Below are positions 23,365 through 31,210 of a DNA stretch of 64,000 bases, one piece after another (position 1 is the stretch's first letter; each line of letters begins with the position of its first letter). A program made the position numbers and the translations under genes. The notes below the pieces were generated by a model that saw only the letters and a program-made list of their open reading frames with translations, was not told the origin of the DNA and ran no database searches. The stretch is from DATAGF01 sp963835685. GTDB taxonomy: Bacteria; Actinomycetota; Thermoleophilia; Miltoncostaeales; Miltoncostaeaceae. The stretch is from assembly GCA_963835685.1 (NCBI GenBank), contig CAWIGI010000016.1, positions 161,912 to 225,911 on the forward strand. Reading direction: 5' to 3'.

Positions 23365-24083
23365 GGATCGTCCGCCCGGGGCGGCTGGAGGCGACTGGGC
23401 CCGCGCGCGAGGCGATCGGCCACGCCGACGCCAGCCTGCTCACCCGACCGACCGACCTCGACTTCATCCACAGCGAGCCCTGGCGCGCGCTGCGCATCCT
23501 CGGCGAGTTCGTCAACGGCTTCGACGCGCTGGCCCGCGTGGGCCCGGCCGTCTCGGTGTTCGGCTCGGCGCGCCTCGCCGAGGAGGACCGCCACTACGGG
23601 CTCGCCCGCGAGGTGGGGCGCCTGCTGGTCGAGCGGGGCTACGCCGTCATCACCGGGGGCGGTCCCGGGCTCATGGAGGCGGCCAACCGCGGCGCCAGTG
23701 AGGCGGGCGGCATGTCCGTCGGCTGCACCATCGAGCTGCCCCACGAGCAGGGCATCAACGAGTACGTCAACCTGGCCATCGCCTTCCGCTACTTCTTCGT
23801 GCGGAAGACCATGTTCGTGAAGTACTCCGAGGCGTACATCGTCTTCCCCGGCGGCTACGGGACGATGGACGAGCTCTTCGAGTCGCTCACGCTCATCCAG
23901 ACCGGGAAGGCGCTCAGCTTCCCGGTGGTGCTGTGCGGCACGGCCCACTGGGCCGGCCTGGTGCGGTGGGTGCAGGCGCGGCTGCTCGAGGAGGGCCTGA
24001 TCAGCCGGGCTGACATGGACCTGTTCCGGATGTCGGACGACCCGGAAGAGGTGGTGGAGATGGCGGTGGGGCCGGCGCGCTGA
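23361..24083 (+). CDS. LOG family protein (cytokinin riboside 5'-monophosphate phosphoribohydrolase-like)
   Basis: 240 residues from GTG 23361. Rossmann-like LOG/lysine-decarboxylase-like domain: VSVFGSARLAEEDRHYGLAR, the phosphate-binding VITGGGPGLMEAANRGA, and the catalytic PGGYGTMDELFESLTLIQTG (PGGxGTxxE). The N-terminal 50 residues (DLDFIHSEPWRALRILGEFV) are as in the longer TIGR00730 group. It probably hydrolyses nucleoside monophosphates to base and ribose-5-phosphate; some actinobacterial members make cytokinins. Translationally coupled to the nitroreductase. Confidence 0.88.
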   Translation: MRIVRPGRLEATGPAREAIGHADASLLTRPTDLDFIHSEPWRALRILGEFVNGFDALARVGPAVSVFGSARLAEEDRHYGLAREVGRLLVERGYAVITGGGPGLMEAANRGASEAGGMSVGCTIELPHEQGINEYVNLAIAFRYFFVRKTMFVKYSEAYIVFPGGYGTMDELFESLTLIQTGKALSFPVVLCGTAHWAGLVRWVQARLLEEGLISRADMDLFRMSDDPEEVVEMAVGPAR

Positions 24084-24093
24084 GGCCGGTCCG

Positions 24094-24507
24094 TCAGCGC
24101 ACGAGCCGGACGCCCTGGTCGCCGATCGACCGTCTGCCGCACGCCGCCAGGCCCCCGTCCGCGGTGAGCAGGAGCGGGTCGTCGAGGGCCTCCGCGAGCG
24201 CGAGGTAGGAGGCGTCGTACGCCGTCAGGTCGTGGCGGAGGTCCCAGACCCGCGCCCGCAGCGGCGCGTGTGGGTGCCGGACGAGCCTCACGCTGTCGAG
24301 GTCGAGCGCGGCCTCGGTCGCGCGGCGGTCTGCGACCAGCCCCGCCAGCGCGAGGCGCCGCAGGGCGTTCAGGGTCTCGGGCTCGATGAGCTCCGGAGCG
24401 TGCAGCGGCTGTTGGTCGTCCTCGTCCAGCGCCTGCTCGACCGCCTCGAGCGCGGGCGGCCGGCCCAGGAGGAAATCGGCCAGAACCGAGGCGTCGATGA
24501 CGATCAT
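24094..24507 (-). CDS. vapC: VapC-type PIN-domain toxin
   Basis: 137 residues starting MIVIDASVLADFLLGRP, which contains the first catalytic Asp (VIDAS). Further acidic residues of the PIN active site are in APELIEPETLNALRRL, LTAYDASYLALAEAL and LLLTADGGLAACG. Such toxins are Mg-dependent endoribonucleases acting on tRNA or rRNA. The ATG overlaps the antitoxin stop by four bases, the usual vapBC arrangement. Confidence 0.88.
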   Translation of the reverse strand: MIVIDASVLADFLLGRPPALEAVEQALDEDDQQPLHAPELIEPETLNALRRLALAGLVADRRATEAALDLDSVRLVRHPHAPLRARVWDLRHDLTAYDASYLALAEALDDPLLLTADGGLAACGRRSIGDQGVRLVR

Positions 24508-24728
24508 CGGCGATCGCGGTCCTCGCGCACGACGGCTGCGCTGGACGGCCCGTCGTACCGCGCTCGCGAGCGCACCCGCTCGGCGAGCTCGGGGATCGTC
24601 GGGAGGCGTGCGATGTCGCTCATCCGGGCAAGCAGGAATTCGTTGAGCGACTGGCCGGCGAGGGCGGCCTGGGACTTCAGGCGGCGGTGGACGTCGTCCG
24701 GCACCCCTCGGATCTGAACGTTCGCCAC
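24504..24728 (-). CDS. vapB: VapB-type antitoxin (Arc/FitA-like)
   Basis: 74 residues from GTG 24728: VANVQIRGVPDDVHRRLKSQ then AALAGQSLNEFLLARMSDIA, the ribbon-helix-helix of FitA/VapB antitoxins. The C-terminal RARYDGPSSAAVVREDRD would occupy the PIN groove. An in-frame ATG at 24752 lies inside the inverted repeat and is less likely. The antitoxin should bind the palindrome at 24747-24776 and repress its own operon. Confidence 0.82.
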   Translation of the reverse strand: MANVQIRGVPDDVHRRLKSQAALAGQSLNEFLLARMSDIARLPTIPELAERVRSRARYDGPSSAAVVREDRDRR

Positions 24729-24746
24729 CGGCCGCACGATATCAAA

Positions 24747-24776
24747 TTGCATGCACCCCATGCGAAGTGCATGCAA
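24747..24776. promoter_or_regulatory. Palindromic vapBC operator
   Basis: TTGCATGCAC (24747-24756) and GTGCATGCAA (24767-24776) are exact reverse complements with a 10-base spacer. The site lies 18 bases upstream of vapB GTG and 21 bases upstream of the divergent cupin gene, placing it over both promoters. A ribbon-helix-helix antitoxin is the likely ligand. Confidence 0.7.
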
Positions 24777-24797
24777 GCCGATCGGTCGGGAGGGCCG

Positions 24798-25193
24798 ATG
24801 AGCGACTACACGAAGGTCAACCTGCGCGAGGTGGAGGACATGGCGCCCCGCTTCGATCTCTCGCCGGGGCTCGAGTCGCGCTTCGCCCGGGAGCCGCTGG
24901 AGCTGGAGAACTCCGGGATCTCCTACTTCCGCCTCGGCGCCGACTTCCGGACGCCGTTCGGGCACCGGCACGAGGATCAGGAGGAGGTGTACCTGGTCCT
25001 CGCCGGGACGGCGCGCCTGCGGGTGGGGGAGGAGACGATCGAGATGGGCCCATTCGACGCCGTGCGCGTGGCCCCGACGGCGCCGCGCTGCCTGGAGGGC
25101 GGGCCGGCCGGCGCCGAGCTGATCGCGTTCGGCGCGCCGAGCGACGACAACCGGGACGCCGAGATGCTGCCCGGCTGGTGGGGTGAGGACTAG
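24798..25193 (+). CDS. Small cupin-domain protein
   Basis: 131 residues; ATG 24798 is preceded by GGGAGGG. Cupin motif 1 is in FGHRHEDQEEVYLVLAGTAR (two His and a Glu for a metal) and motif 2 in FDAVRVAPTAPRCLEGGPAG, where the usual His is not obvious. Single-domain cupins of this type bind small ligands or act as isomerases or dioxygenases. No specific reaction can be assigned. It is divergent from vapB with a shared operator and overlaps the MOSC gene's end by four bases. Confidence 0.75.
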   Translation: MSDYTKVNLREVEDMAPRFDLSPGLESRFAREPLELENSGISYFRLGADFRTPFGHRHEDQEEVYLVLAGTARLRVGEETIEMGPFDAVRVAPTAPRCLEGGPAGAELIAFGAPSDDNRDAEMLPGWWGED

Positions 25194-25846
25194 GCCGAGG
25201 CCGGGCGGCGCCGCATCGCGATCGCCCGGTTGGCGAAGCTCTCGCGCCACCCGAGGGCGAGCGCGGGGAGCGCGGCGGCCTCGTCGAGCTCGTCGACCGC
25301 CGCGTCGTTCAGCATCCAGGCGATCCGCCGGACGCTGAACCCGCCCTCCCCGCGCCGCACCAGCTCGATCGGGTCGCCCGCCGCGAGCTCGCCCTCCTCG
25401 AGCACGCGCAGGTAGAAGCCCACCCGCCCGCTCGCCAGGAAGGGCTTGCCGAAGGCGTGGTCGCGCATCCGCATCGCGAGCTTGAAGCACGGCACGCGCG
25501 GGTGGCTCACCTCGAGCATCGCCTCGCCGGCGCGGACGACGTCGCCGATCAGGACCTCGGCCTCGTCCGCCCCCTCGACCGTCAGGTTCTCCCCGAAGTA
25601 GCCGAAGGGGGACAGATCGCGCCCCAGCTCGGCCCGCCAGTGCGCGTAATGCTGGACGGGGTAGGCGTAGACGGCCTTGTCCGGCCCCCCGTGCACCCGC
25701 CGGTCGGCCTGGCCGTCGCCATCCAGGTTGATGCGGCGCACCATCACCCGCCCCTCGACCGGCTCCTTGACGATCGCGCTGGTCGCCTCGCGCCCGTCGA
25801 ACTCGAGCGTGCGCGGCTGGCCGACGTTGACCGACACGATCCTCAC
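25190..25846 (-). CDS. MOSC-domain protein (YiiM-like)
   Basis: 218 residues from GTG 25846. VRIVSVNVGQPRTLEFDGRE, the RRINLDGDGQADRRVHGGPD segment with KAVYAYPVQHYAHW, FGYFGENLTVEG and VSHPRVPCFKLAMRM (the conserved Cys that binds the molybdenum cofactor sulfur), and a C-terminal 3-alpha domain (LWRRGEGGFSVRR-like). YiiM-type proteins are Mo-cofactor carriers or reductases for hydroxylated purine analogues. A TANNNT -10 lies six bases upstream, and it is divergent from tadA. Confidence 0.87.
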   Translation of the reverse strand: MRIVSVNVGQPRTLEFDGREATSAIVKEPVEGRVMVRRINLDGDGQADRRVHGGPDKAVYAYPVQHYAHWRAELGRDLSPFGYFGENLTVEGADEAEVLIGDVVRAGEAMLEVSHPRVPCFKLAMRMRDHAFGKPFLASGRVGFYLRVLEEGELAAGDPIELVRRGEGGFSVRRIAWMLNDAAVDELDEAAALPALALGWRESFANRAIAMRRRPASA

Positions 25847-25852
25847 GGGCCG

Positions 25853-25858
25853 AGGGTA
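25853..25858 (-). promoter_or_regulatory. Candidate -10 element for MOSC gene
   Basis: Minus strand TACCCT ends six bases before GTG 25846; no ribosome site. Confidence 0.45.
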
Positions 25859-25874
25859 CCGACCGGGCCGGGGA

Positions 25875-25880
25875 TAGTGT
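25875..25880 (+). promoter_or_regulatory. Candidate -10 element for tadA
   Basis: TAGTGT ends six bases before ATG 25887; no ribosome site. It lies only 16 bases from the divergent MOSC -10. Confidence 0.5.
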
Positions 25881-25886
25881 CCGGCC

Positions 25887-26348
25887 ATGCGCGGCGTCTT
25901 TCCCCGCGACGAGCACTTCATGCGGATGGCGCTTCGGGCGGCCGCCGAGGCCTCGGAGCACGGCGACGTGCCGGTGGGCTGCGTCGTGGTCCGCGACGGC
26001 AGGGTGGTCGGGGCGGCCCACAACGAGCGCGAGCTGCGCGGCGATCCGACCGCGCACGCCGAGATCCTCGCGTTGCGCGAGGCGGCCGTGCAGCTCGGGG
26101 GCTGGCGGCTGCTGGGCACGGTCGTCTACTGCACCCTCGAGCCCTGCCCCATGTGCGCGGGCGCGATCCAGCAGGCGCGTGCGACGCGGCTGGTCTTCGG
26201 CGCCCCCGACCAGAAGGTCGGCGCCGCCGGGACGGTCGTCAACCCGCTCCGGGACCCGCGCCTGCTGCACCGGGTGGAGGTGCAGGGCGGGGTGCTGGCC
26301 GCCGACGCCCTGTCGCTCTTGCGGAGCTTCTTCGACGACCGCCGTTAG
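25887..26348 (+). CDS. tadA: tRNA-specific adenosine deaminase TadA
   Basis: 153 residues. Zinc deaminase motifs: DPTAHAEILALREAA (His zinc ligand and catalytic Glu) and TLEPCPMCAGAIQQAR (two Cys ligands). KVGAAGTVVNPLRDPRLLHR is typical of bacterial TadA, which converts adenosine-34 to inosine in tRNA-Arg(ACG). An essential enzyme in most bacteria. Probably leaderless. No tRNA or small RNA gene was seen next to it. Confidence 0.92.
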   Translation: MRGVFPRDEHFMRMALRAAAEASEHGDVPVGCVVVRDGRVVGAAHNERELRGDPTAHAEILALREAAVQLGGWRLLGTVVYCTLEPCPMCAGAIQQARATRLVFGAPDQKVGAAGTVVNPLRDPRLLHRVEVQGGVLAADALSLLRSFFDDRR

Positions 26349-26460
26349 CGGGTCTTAAGGGCCAGTAAGGCTCCTGTGAGGACCCTTCAGGGTTGCGGGA
26401 CGTCCGCCGATGGTTGTTACCATCCCGCCCGCTTCCGGACCCGTTGGGAGGATCGAGCCC

Positions 26461-27636
26461 GTGAGACAGCCCCTCAGCCCGCGCCGATTCCTGACCGGGG
26501 CGGCGATCGCCGTGGCGGCCGGCGCCGCGCTCGCGCTGCCCTCGACCGGGATGGGCGGCGTCGCCGCGGTCCAGGACGACGTCCTCACCACGGCGTCGAT
26601 CGCGGAGATCCCCCAGCGCCTCCAGCTGGTGAGGAACACGCAGGCGAAGGTGGCGCGCTTCGACATCCTCTGGTCGTTCGTGGCGAGCGGTCGGCAGCCG
26701 GCCAACCCGGCCGACCCCAACGACCCGGCGTACGACTGGACGCGCGTTCAACCAGGTGCTGATCGGCCTCGACAAGGCGAACATCACCCCGATCGTGAGC
26801 ACGTACAGCACGCCGACGTTCGCCGTTGACGGGCGGAACACCAGATACCCGAGCCAGTACAACCCGAACGCGCCGATCCCGCAGCACTTCGGGCTCTTCA
26901 TGAAGGCCGTCGCGACGCGCTACAGCGGGTTCTTCACCGCGAACATCGGCGGCGTCCAGACCAAGCTGCCGCGCGTGCGCCACTTCGAGATCTGGAACGA
27001 GGCCAACCTCAAGAACTTCTTCCGCTTCAACAACAAGAGCAACATCGGCAAGTACAAGAGCCTCGTGAAGCAGGGCTACACGAACATCAAGGCGGCCCAG
27101 CCGAACGCGATCGTCATCGCGGGGGTGGGCGGGCCGCGGAGCAGCGGCGGCAACGGGAACATCAGCGCCAAGGAATGGATGAACAAGCTGGTGAGCGACA
27201 AGTCGGTCAAGTTCGACGCCTACTCCCAGCACATCTACCCCTCGCAGGCGCCGAAGTTCACGCTCGGAGGCCTACGACGAAGGTGTTCCCGACCTGGGAC
27301 AGCCTCGACGACTGATCTACAAGGCGCTCGACAAGAAGCGGAAGGGCATGAAGCTCTACGTCACCGAGGCCGGCTACACGACCGGGACGACCCCCTTCCG
27401 CACGGTCAAGGTGACCCCGTCGGTGCAGAACAAGTACCTGAAGCAGATCTACAACCTGCCGATGGTCAAGAGCCCGCGGATGGCCGCGGTCGTCTGGTTC
27501 AACCTCGAGGACAACGTCAACTGGCCCGGCGGGCTGCTGCGGGCCAACCGGCAGCAAGAAGCCCAGCTACAACTCGTTCGTGAGCTACGCGCGGCGCCCG
27601 ATCCCCGCCAACCTGAGGTCGGCCCTGGCCAACTAG
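26461..27636 (+). CDS. Tat-exported glycoside hydrolase-like (clan A type) protein, several frameshifts
   Basis: GTG 26461 has GGGAGGATC upstream. The N-terminus RQPLSPRRFLTGAAIAVAAG is a twin-arginine signal. The (beta/alpha)8 hallmarks are RVRHFEIWNEANLKNFF (acid/base Glu in WNEAN) and GMKLYVTEAGYTTG (candidate nucleophile Glu), with FDAYSQHIYPSQ between them, as in GH39/GH5-like enzymes. The frame is interrupted near 26745, 27272, 27315 and 27552. The pieces FNQVLIGLDKANITPIVS, KVFPTWDSLDD, LIYKALDKKRKGMK and SYNSFVSYARRPIPANLRSA join across them and end at TAG 27636. Substrate (plant or cell-wall glycan) cannot be told. Followed ten bases later by a glycosyltransferase gene. Confidence 0.7.
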
Positions 27637-27639
27637 GCT
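27634..27639 (+). promoter_or_regulatory. Candidate -10 element overlapping a stop codon
   Basis: TAGGCT begins with the TAG stop of the glycoside hydrolase and ends six bases before GTG 27646 of the glycosyltransferase; no ribosome site. Confidence 0.45.
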
Positions 27640-27645
27640 CGCGGC

Positions 27646-28842
27646 GTGCGCGCGCTGCTCACCGTCCACCCGTCGGTGGGGCACCTCCACGCGCTGGTGC
27701 CGGTCGCGCGCGCGCTGGCGGACGCCGGGCACGAGGTCGCCGTCTGCTCGGCGGCCTCCTTCCGCCCGGAGGTCGAGGGCTTCGGCCTGGCCCACATCGG
27801 CGCGGGCCTCGACTGGTCGATGTCCGACCAGTTCGACCTGGGGGGTGTTCCCCCCGATGCCGCCGCCCGGGCCCGAGTTCCCCGCCTGGGTCGTCCTGAC
27901 GCTGGCCGACATCACCCCGGGGCGCATGGTCCCGGACCTGCTGGCGATCGCCGGCGACTGGGGCCCGGACCTGATCGTGAGGGAGGGGATGGAGTACGGC
28001 GGCTGCATCGCCGCCGAGCGCCTGGGCCTCCCCCACGCATCGGTGGCCGGCAACGCCTACGCGGCGGTGGACTCCCCCGAGATCAACTACTTCCCGGGCA
28101 ACCGCCTGATGGTCGCCGAGCCCATGGCCCGCCACCGCGAGCGGTTCGGGCTCCCGCCCGACCCCGAGGTGGAGATGCCCTTCCGGCACCTCCACCTGTG
28201 CTTCACGCCGCCGGCCTGGGACGGAGCCTCGGCGCCGAGGCCGGCGAACTCTCGCTTCCTGCGCCACACGAGCACCGTGCCGCCGGGGGCGCGCCTGCCC
28301 GAGTGGGTCGAGCGGCTCCCCGACCGGCCCACCGTGCTCGCGAGCCTCGGGACGGTCTTCAACAAGAGCCCCGGCGTGCTGGAGGCGATCGTGGCGGCGC
28401 TGGCCGAAGAGCCGGTCAACGTCATCGTCGCGATCGGCCGCGATCAGGACCCCGGCCGCTTCGGGCCCCAGCCGGATCACGTGCGCCTGGAGGCCTACGT
28501 GCCGCAGCCGCTCGTGCTCGCGCGCTGCGACGCGTTCGTCACCCACGGCGGCTTCAACAGCGTCAAGGAGGCGCTCAGCCAGGGCGTCCCGATGGTCGTG
28601 GTGCCGATCAGCGCGGACCAGCCCTACAGCGCCGAGCGCTGCGCCGACCTCGGCGTCGGCCTGGCCATCGGCGCCGAGCGACCGCACGCCGGGGGCCATC
28701 CGCGAGGCGGTGATGCGAGGTGCTGGAGGAGCCGGGCTACCGCGCCCGCGCCCGGGCCTTCCAGGCGGAGATGGCGAGGCTGCCGGGGCCGGAGCACATG
28801 GTCGCGCTGCTCGAGGCACTGGCGCGGGAGGCGAGTACCTGA
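27646..28842 (+). CDS. GT1-family glycosyltransferase (MGT type), frameshifted
   Basis: MRALLTVHPSVGHLHALVPV with ARALADAGHEVAVCSAASFR is the acceptor-side opening of UGT/MGT transferases. The donor-binding region is YVPQPLVLARCDAFVTHGGF then NSVKEALSQGVPMVVVPISA, a PSPG-like box with the catalytic-site HGG. The frame breaks at a G6/C6 homopolymer near 27845 and again near 28685, where RTPGAIREAV, VLEEPGYRARARAFQAEMAR and LPGPEHMVALLEALAREAST finish at TGA 28842. It transfers a nucleotide-activated sugar to an unknown small molecule, possibly a drug or secondary metabolite. Confidence 0.8.
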
Positions 28843-28861
28843 CGTCGGCGCACCGGCCTCC

Positions 28862-28888
28862 CGGAGCGGATCAATTCCCGGCGCTCCG
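28862..28888. terminator. Hairpin between convergent glycosyltransferase and ZIP genes
   Basis: CGGAGCG (28862-28868) pairs with CGCTCCG (28882-28888) across a 13-base loop, 20 bases past the glycosyltransferase stop. Weak candidate. Confidence 0.3.
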
Positions 28889-28962
28889 CGTCGCGGGCGA
28901 CGGGGGCGGAGTGCTCCTCGCTGAGCCCCGCGCGGTCGATGCCCGGGACGATGGCCGCCACC

Positions 28963-29697
28963 CTACTCCAGCGTGGAGATCACGAACGCGATCGCGAACC
29001 CGACCGAGGTCACCACGCCGGCGAGCTTGCCGCCGTTCTCGAACGCCTCGGGCATCATCGTGTCGGCCAGCATGGTCAGGATCGCCCCGCCGGCGAAGGC
29101 GAGCACGAACGCCGACACGCCGGGCGAGGCTCCGTCGAGCAGGGCGTAGCCCGCGAGGGACGCGAGCCCGCTGATCAGTGCGATCGCGGTCCAGAGCGCC
29201 AGGATCCAGCGCCCGCTGCGGCCCCCCTGGCGCAGGTTCGCCGTGGCGGCGAACGCCTCGGGGAGGTTGGAGAGGAAGACCGCCACCAGCACGGCGACGC
29301 TGACCCCGCCGTCCAGGAGGGTCATCCCGATGACGGCCGACTCCGGGACCCCGTCCAGGACGATGCCGAGCACGATCGCCAGCGCGACCCCGCCCGCGCC
29401 GGCGGCGGGGTCCACGCTCTTGCGGCTCTCCCCGCCCTTGCGGTCGATGATCGTGTCGCCGACGAAGAACGTCGCGACGCCGGCGAAGAAGCCCAGCGCG
29501 GGGGCGCCCGACCAGCCCCCGGCCTCGGTGTAGGCCTCGAGCGCGAGCTCGTAGGCGACGGCCGAGATCAGGACGCCCGCGCCGAAGGCGAGGACGAGCC
29601 CGAGCACCGGCCGCGAGACCGGCCGCCAGAGGGCGATGGCGCCGCCGATCACGAGCGACGAGGCCGCGAACGCCCCCCAGAGGAAGGCCTCGAGCAC
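28963..29697 (-). CDS. ZIP-family metal transporter
   Basis: 244 residues and about eight membrane helices. ZIP helix IV metal site VLGIVLDGVPESAVIGMTLL and helix V FLSNLPEAFAATANLRQGGR hold the conserved His/Asn/Glu positions (Asp/Asn variants here), with LADTMMPEAFENGGKLAGVV near the end. These proteins move Zn2+ or other divalent ions into the cytoplasm. The start is a GTG at 29697 without a clear ribosome site. DUF1269 and DUF2630 genes precede it on the same strand, 37 bases and more away. Confidence 0.85.
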   Translation of the reverse strand: MLEAFLWGAFAASSLVIGGAIALWRPVSRPVLGLVLAFGAGVLISAVAYELALEAYTEAGGWSGAPALGFFAGVATFFVGDTIIDRKGGESRKSVDPAAGAGGVALAIVLGIVLDGVPESAVIGMTLLDGGVSVAVLVAVFLSNLPEAFAATANLRQGGRSGRWILALWTAIALISGLASLAGYALLDGASPGVSAFVLAFAGGAILTMLADTMMPEAFENGGKLAGVVTSVGFAIAFVISTLE

Positions 29698-29734
29698 CGC
29701 GGACCGGCCGGCGCCCGCCGGGCCGCCGGGCGGC

Positions 29735-30226
29735 TCAGTCCTCCTCGGCGAAGGCCTGCCGCAGGGCGGCCTCGTCCTCGTTGGAGAGGTTGGTGTGGAT
29801 CAGCTCGGCGTCGGCCGCGGGGAACGCCTCACGCACCTTGTCCATGACGGCGTCGGAGGTCATCACGAAGAGGGCCGAGGTCCCCGGCGTGATCTTCTCG
29901 CGCACCTGCTTGATGAAGCCCTCGTCGATGCCGACGTTCGTGAGCGAGCCCGCCAGCGCCCCGGTCGCCGCGCCGACGGCCATGCCGACCAGGGGGACGA
30001 GGAAGAGCAGCCCGAAGAGGAACCCCCAGAACGCGCCGCCGAGCGCGCCCGGCCCGACCAGGCTGTTGAGCTGCCGGGTCTTGGGCTTCTTCTTGCCCTC
30101 GGGCCAGGTGACGATCGCCGCGTCCTGGACCGTGATGAGCTCCTCCGACTGGAGGCGCTCGAGCGTGCCGAGCGCGTTCTCCGCCCCCTCCGCGGTGTGG
30201 AACTTCCAGACGGTGAAGGTCGCCAC
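29735..30226 (-). CDS. DUF1269-family membrane-associated protein
   Basis: 163 residues starting MATFTVWKFHTAEGAENALG. A glycine-rich hydrophobic hairpin (GPGALGGAFWGFLFGLLFLV, VGMAVGAATGALAGSLTNVG) sits between soluble ends, and FIKQVREKITPGTSALFVMT follows. This is the DUF1269/TM1-like layout of actinobacterial stress or antigen-like proteins that insert into or associate with membranes. AAGGGAGCGAGAC upstream of the GTG is a reasonable ribosome site. Molecular role unknown. Confidence 0.8.
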   Translation of the reverse strand: MATFTVWKFHTAEGAENALGTLERLQSEELITVQDAAIVTWPEGKKKPKTRQLNSLVGPGALGGAFWGFLFGLLFLVPLVGMAVGAATGALAGSLTNVGIDEGFIKQVREKITPGTSALFVMTSDAVMDKVREAFPAADAELIHTNLSNEDEAALRQAFAEED

Positions 30227-30312
30227 GTCTCGCTCCCTTGGGTGGTGGATGCCGCGGCAAGGCTAGTGCAGAGGCTCGGCCGGCGACCGGCGCCGCTCGG
30301 TGGCGGCGGGCG

Positions 30313-30555
30313 CTACTGCAGGTAGTCCTCGACCGTCTCCGGGTCGCGCGCCCTGACGCGGTCGGGGTCGAGGCCGAACTCCTCGCGCCCGCGGCGCTGG
30401 CGCAGCAGGTCCCACTGCCGGTCGAGCTCGAGCCGCACCTCCTCGAGGCGCCGGTGCTCGTCCTCCGTCATCCCCTCGCCGACCCCGCGGTCCTGCAGCG
30501 CCTTCTCCTCGGCGACGAGCTTCTCGATCAGCTCCTGGATCTCCTCGTCCGTCAT
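30313..30555 (-). CDS. DUF2630-family small protein
   Basis: 80 residues, highly charged and helical: MTDEEIQELIEKLVAEEKAL, TEDEHRRLEEVRLELDRQWD, LLRQRRGREEFGLDPD. Length and the RQWDLLRQRRA-like motif are those of DUF2630, a short actinobacterial family of unknown function predicted to form a coiled-coil hairpin. GGGAGG precedes the ATG. It starts 17 bases after the DNA glycosylase stop, so it may be the last gene of the 30.3-33.8 kb operon. Confidence 0.85.
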   Translation of the reverse strand: MTDEEIQELIEKLVAEEKALQDRGVGEGMTEDEHRRLEEVRLELDRQWDLLRQRRGREEFGLDPDRVRARDPETVEDYLQ

Positions 30556-30571
30556 CGGTCCTCCCGTGACC

Positions 30572-31210
30572 TCATGGCGTCGACGTTCCCGTCCCGCCGC
30601 CGGTGGAATCCCTCCTCCAGGAGTAAAGGTAGGCGGTCGCGAGCGACCGGTGGGGTCGCCACCGCTCGCCGAGCTCGCGCACCTCGCGCTCGGTGGGGAG
30701 CGCGCCGAGGCCGTAGGCGGCCCGCACGACGCTGCGCAGCCGCAGGTCGCCGGCCGGCAGGACGTCCTCGCGCCCGAGCGCGCCGAGCAGGAAGAGGTCC
30801 GCCGTCCAGGGCCCGATCCCGCGCACCGCGACGAGCTGGGCGGCGACCTCCTCGTCGGGCAGCTCGTCGAGGCGGTCGAGCTCGAGGCGCCCGTCGAGGG
30901 TGCGCTCGGCGAGGTCCCGCAGCGAGGCGATCTTGTTGCGCGACAGGCCGACCGCGCGGAGCTCGTCGTCCGACGCGCGGGCCACCGCCTCGGCCGGAGC
31001 GTCGGCGCCCATCAGCCCGCGCAGGCGGGCGAAGATCGCGGTCGCCGCCCGCGCGGAGATCTGCTGGCCCACGATCACGCGGGCGAGCAGGCCGAAGCGG
31101 TCGCCGGGCGCCCAGCGCGCGCGCCACGCCTCCATGTCGACCGGCCGGACCTCGTCGATCACCCCGGCCAGCACCGGGTCGGCGCCGCGCAGGGCGTCCT
31201 CCGGCCTCAC
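30572..31210 (-). CDS. DNA-3-methyladenine glycosylase II (AlkA-like HhH-GPD protein)
   Basis: 212 residues. The HhH-GPD superfamily signature is LVAVRGIGPWTADLFLL (helix-hairpin-helix), followed by the catalytic Asp in DVLPAGDLRLRSVVRAAYGL. The early helix GLLARVIVGQQISARAATAI is typical of AlkA. The N-terminal AlkA_N domain is absent, as in short bacterial members. It excises alkylated purines in base-excision repair. GTG 31210 overlaps the DyP stop (GTGA), so it is translationally coupled to the peroxidase, an unusual partner for a repair enzyme. Confidence 0.87.
   Translation of the reverse strand: MRPEDALRGADPVLAGVIDEVRPVDMEAWRARWAPGDRFGLLARVIVGQQISARAATAIFARLRGLMGADAPAEAVARASDDELRAVGLSRNKIASLRDLAERTLDGRLELDRLDELPDEEVAAQLVAVRGIGPWTADLFLLGALGREDVLPAGDLRLRSVVRAAYGLGALPTEREVRELGERWRPHRSLATAYLYSWRRDSTGGGTGTSTP

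Noticed and set aside
26349..26460. Possible small RNA or terminator after tadA
   Set aside because: Only a weak AAGGG…CCCTT pairing with a long loop; no SRP RNA or tRNA features found.
28737..28961. Minus-strand frame MAAIVPGIDRAGLSEEHSAP…
   Set aside because: Reads like protein for about 35 codons but then goes antisense through the glycosyltransferase. No family or ribosome site. It could be a remnant but is too weak to list.
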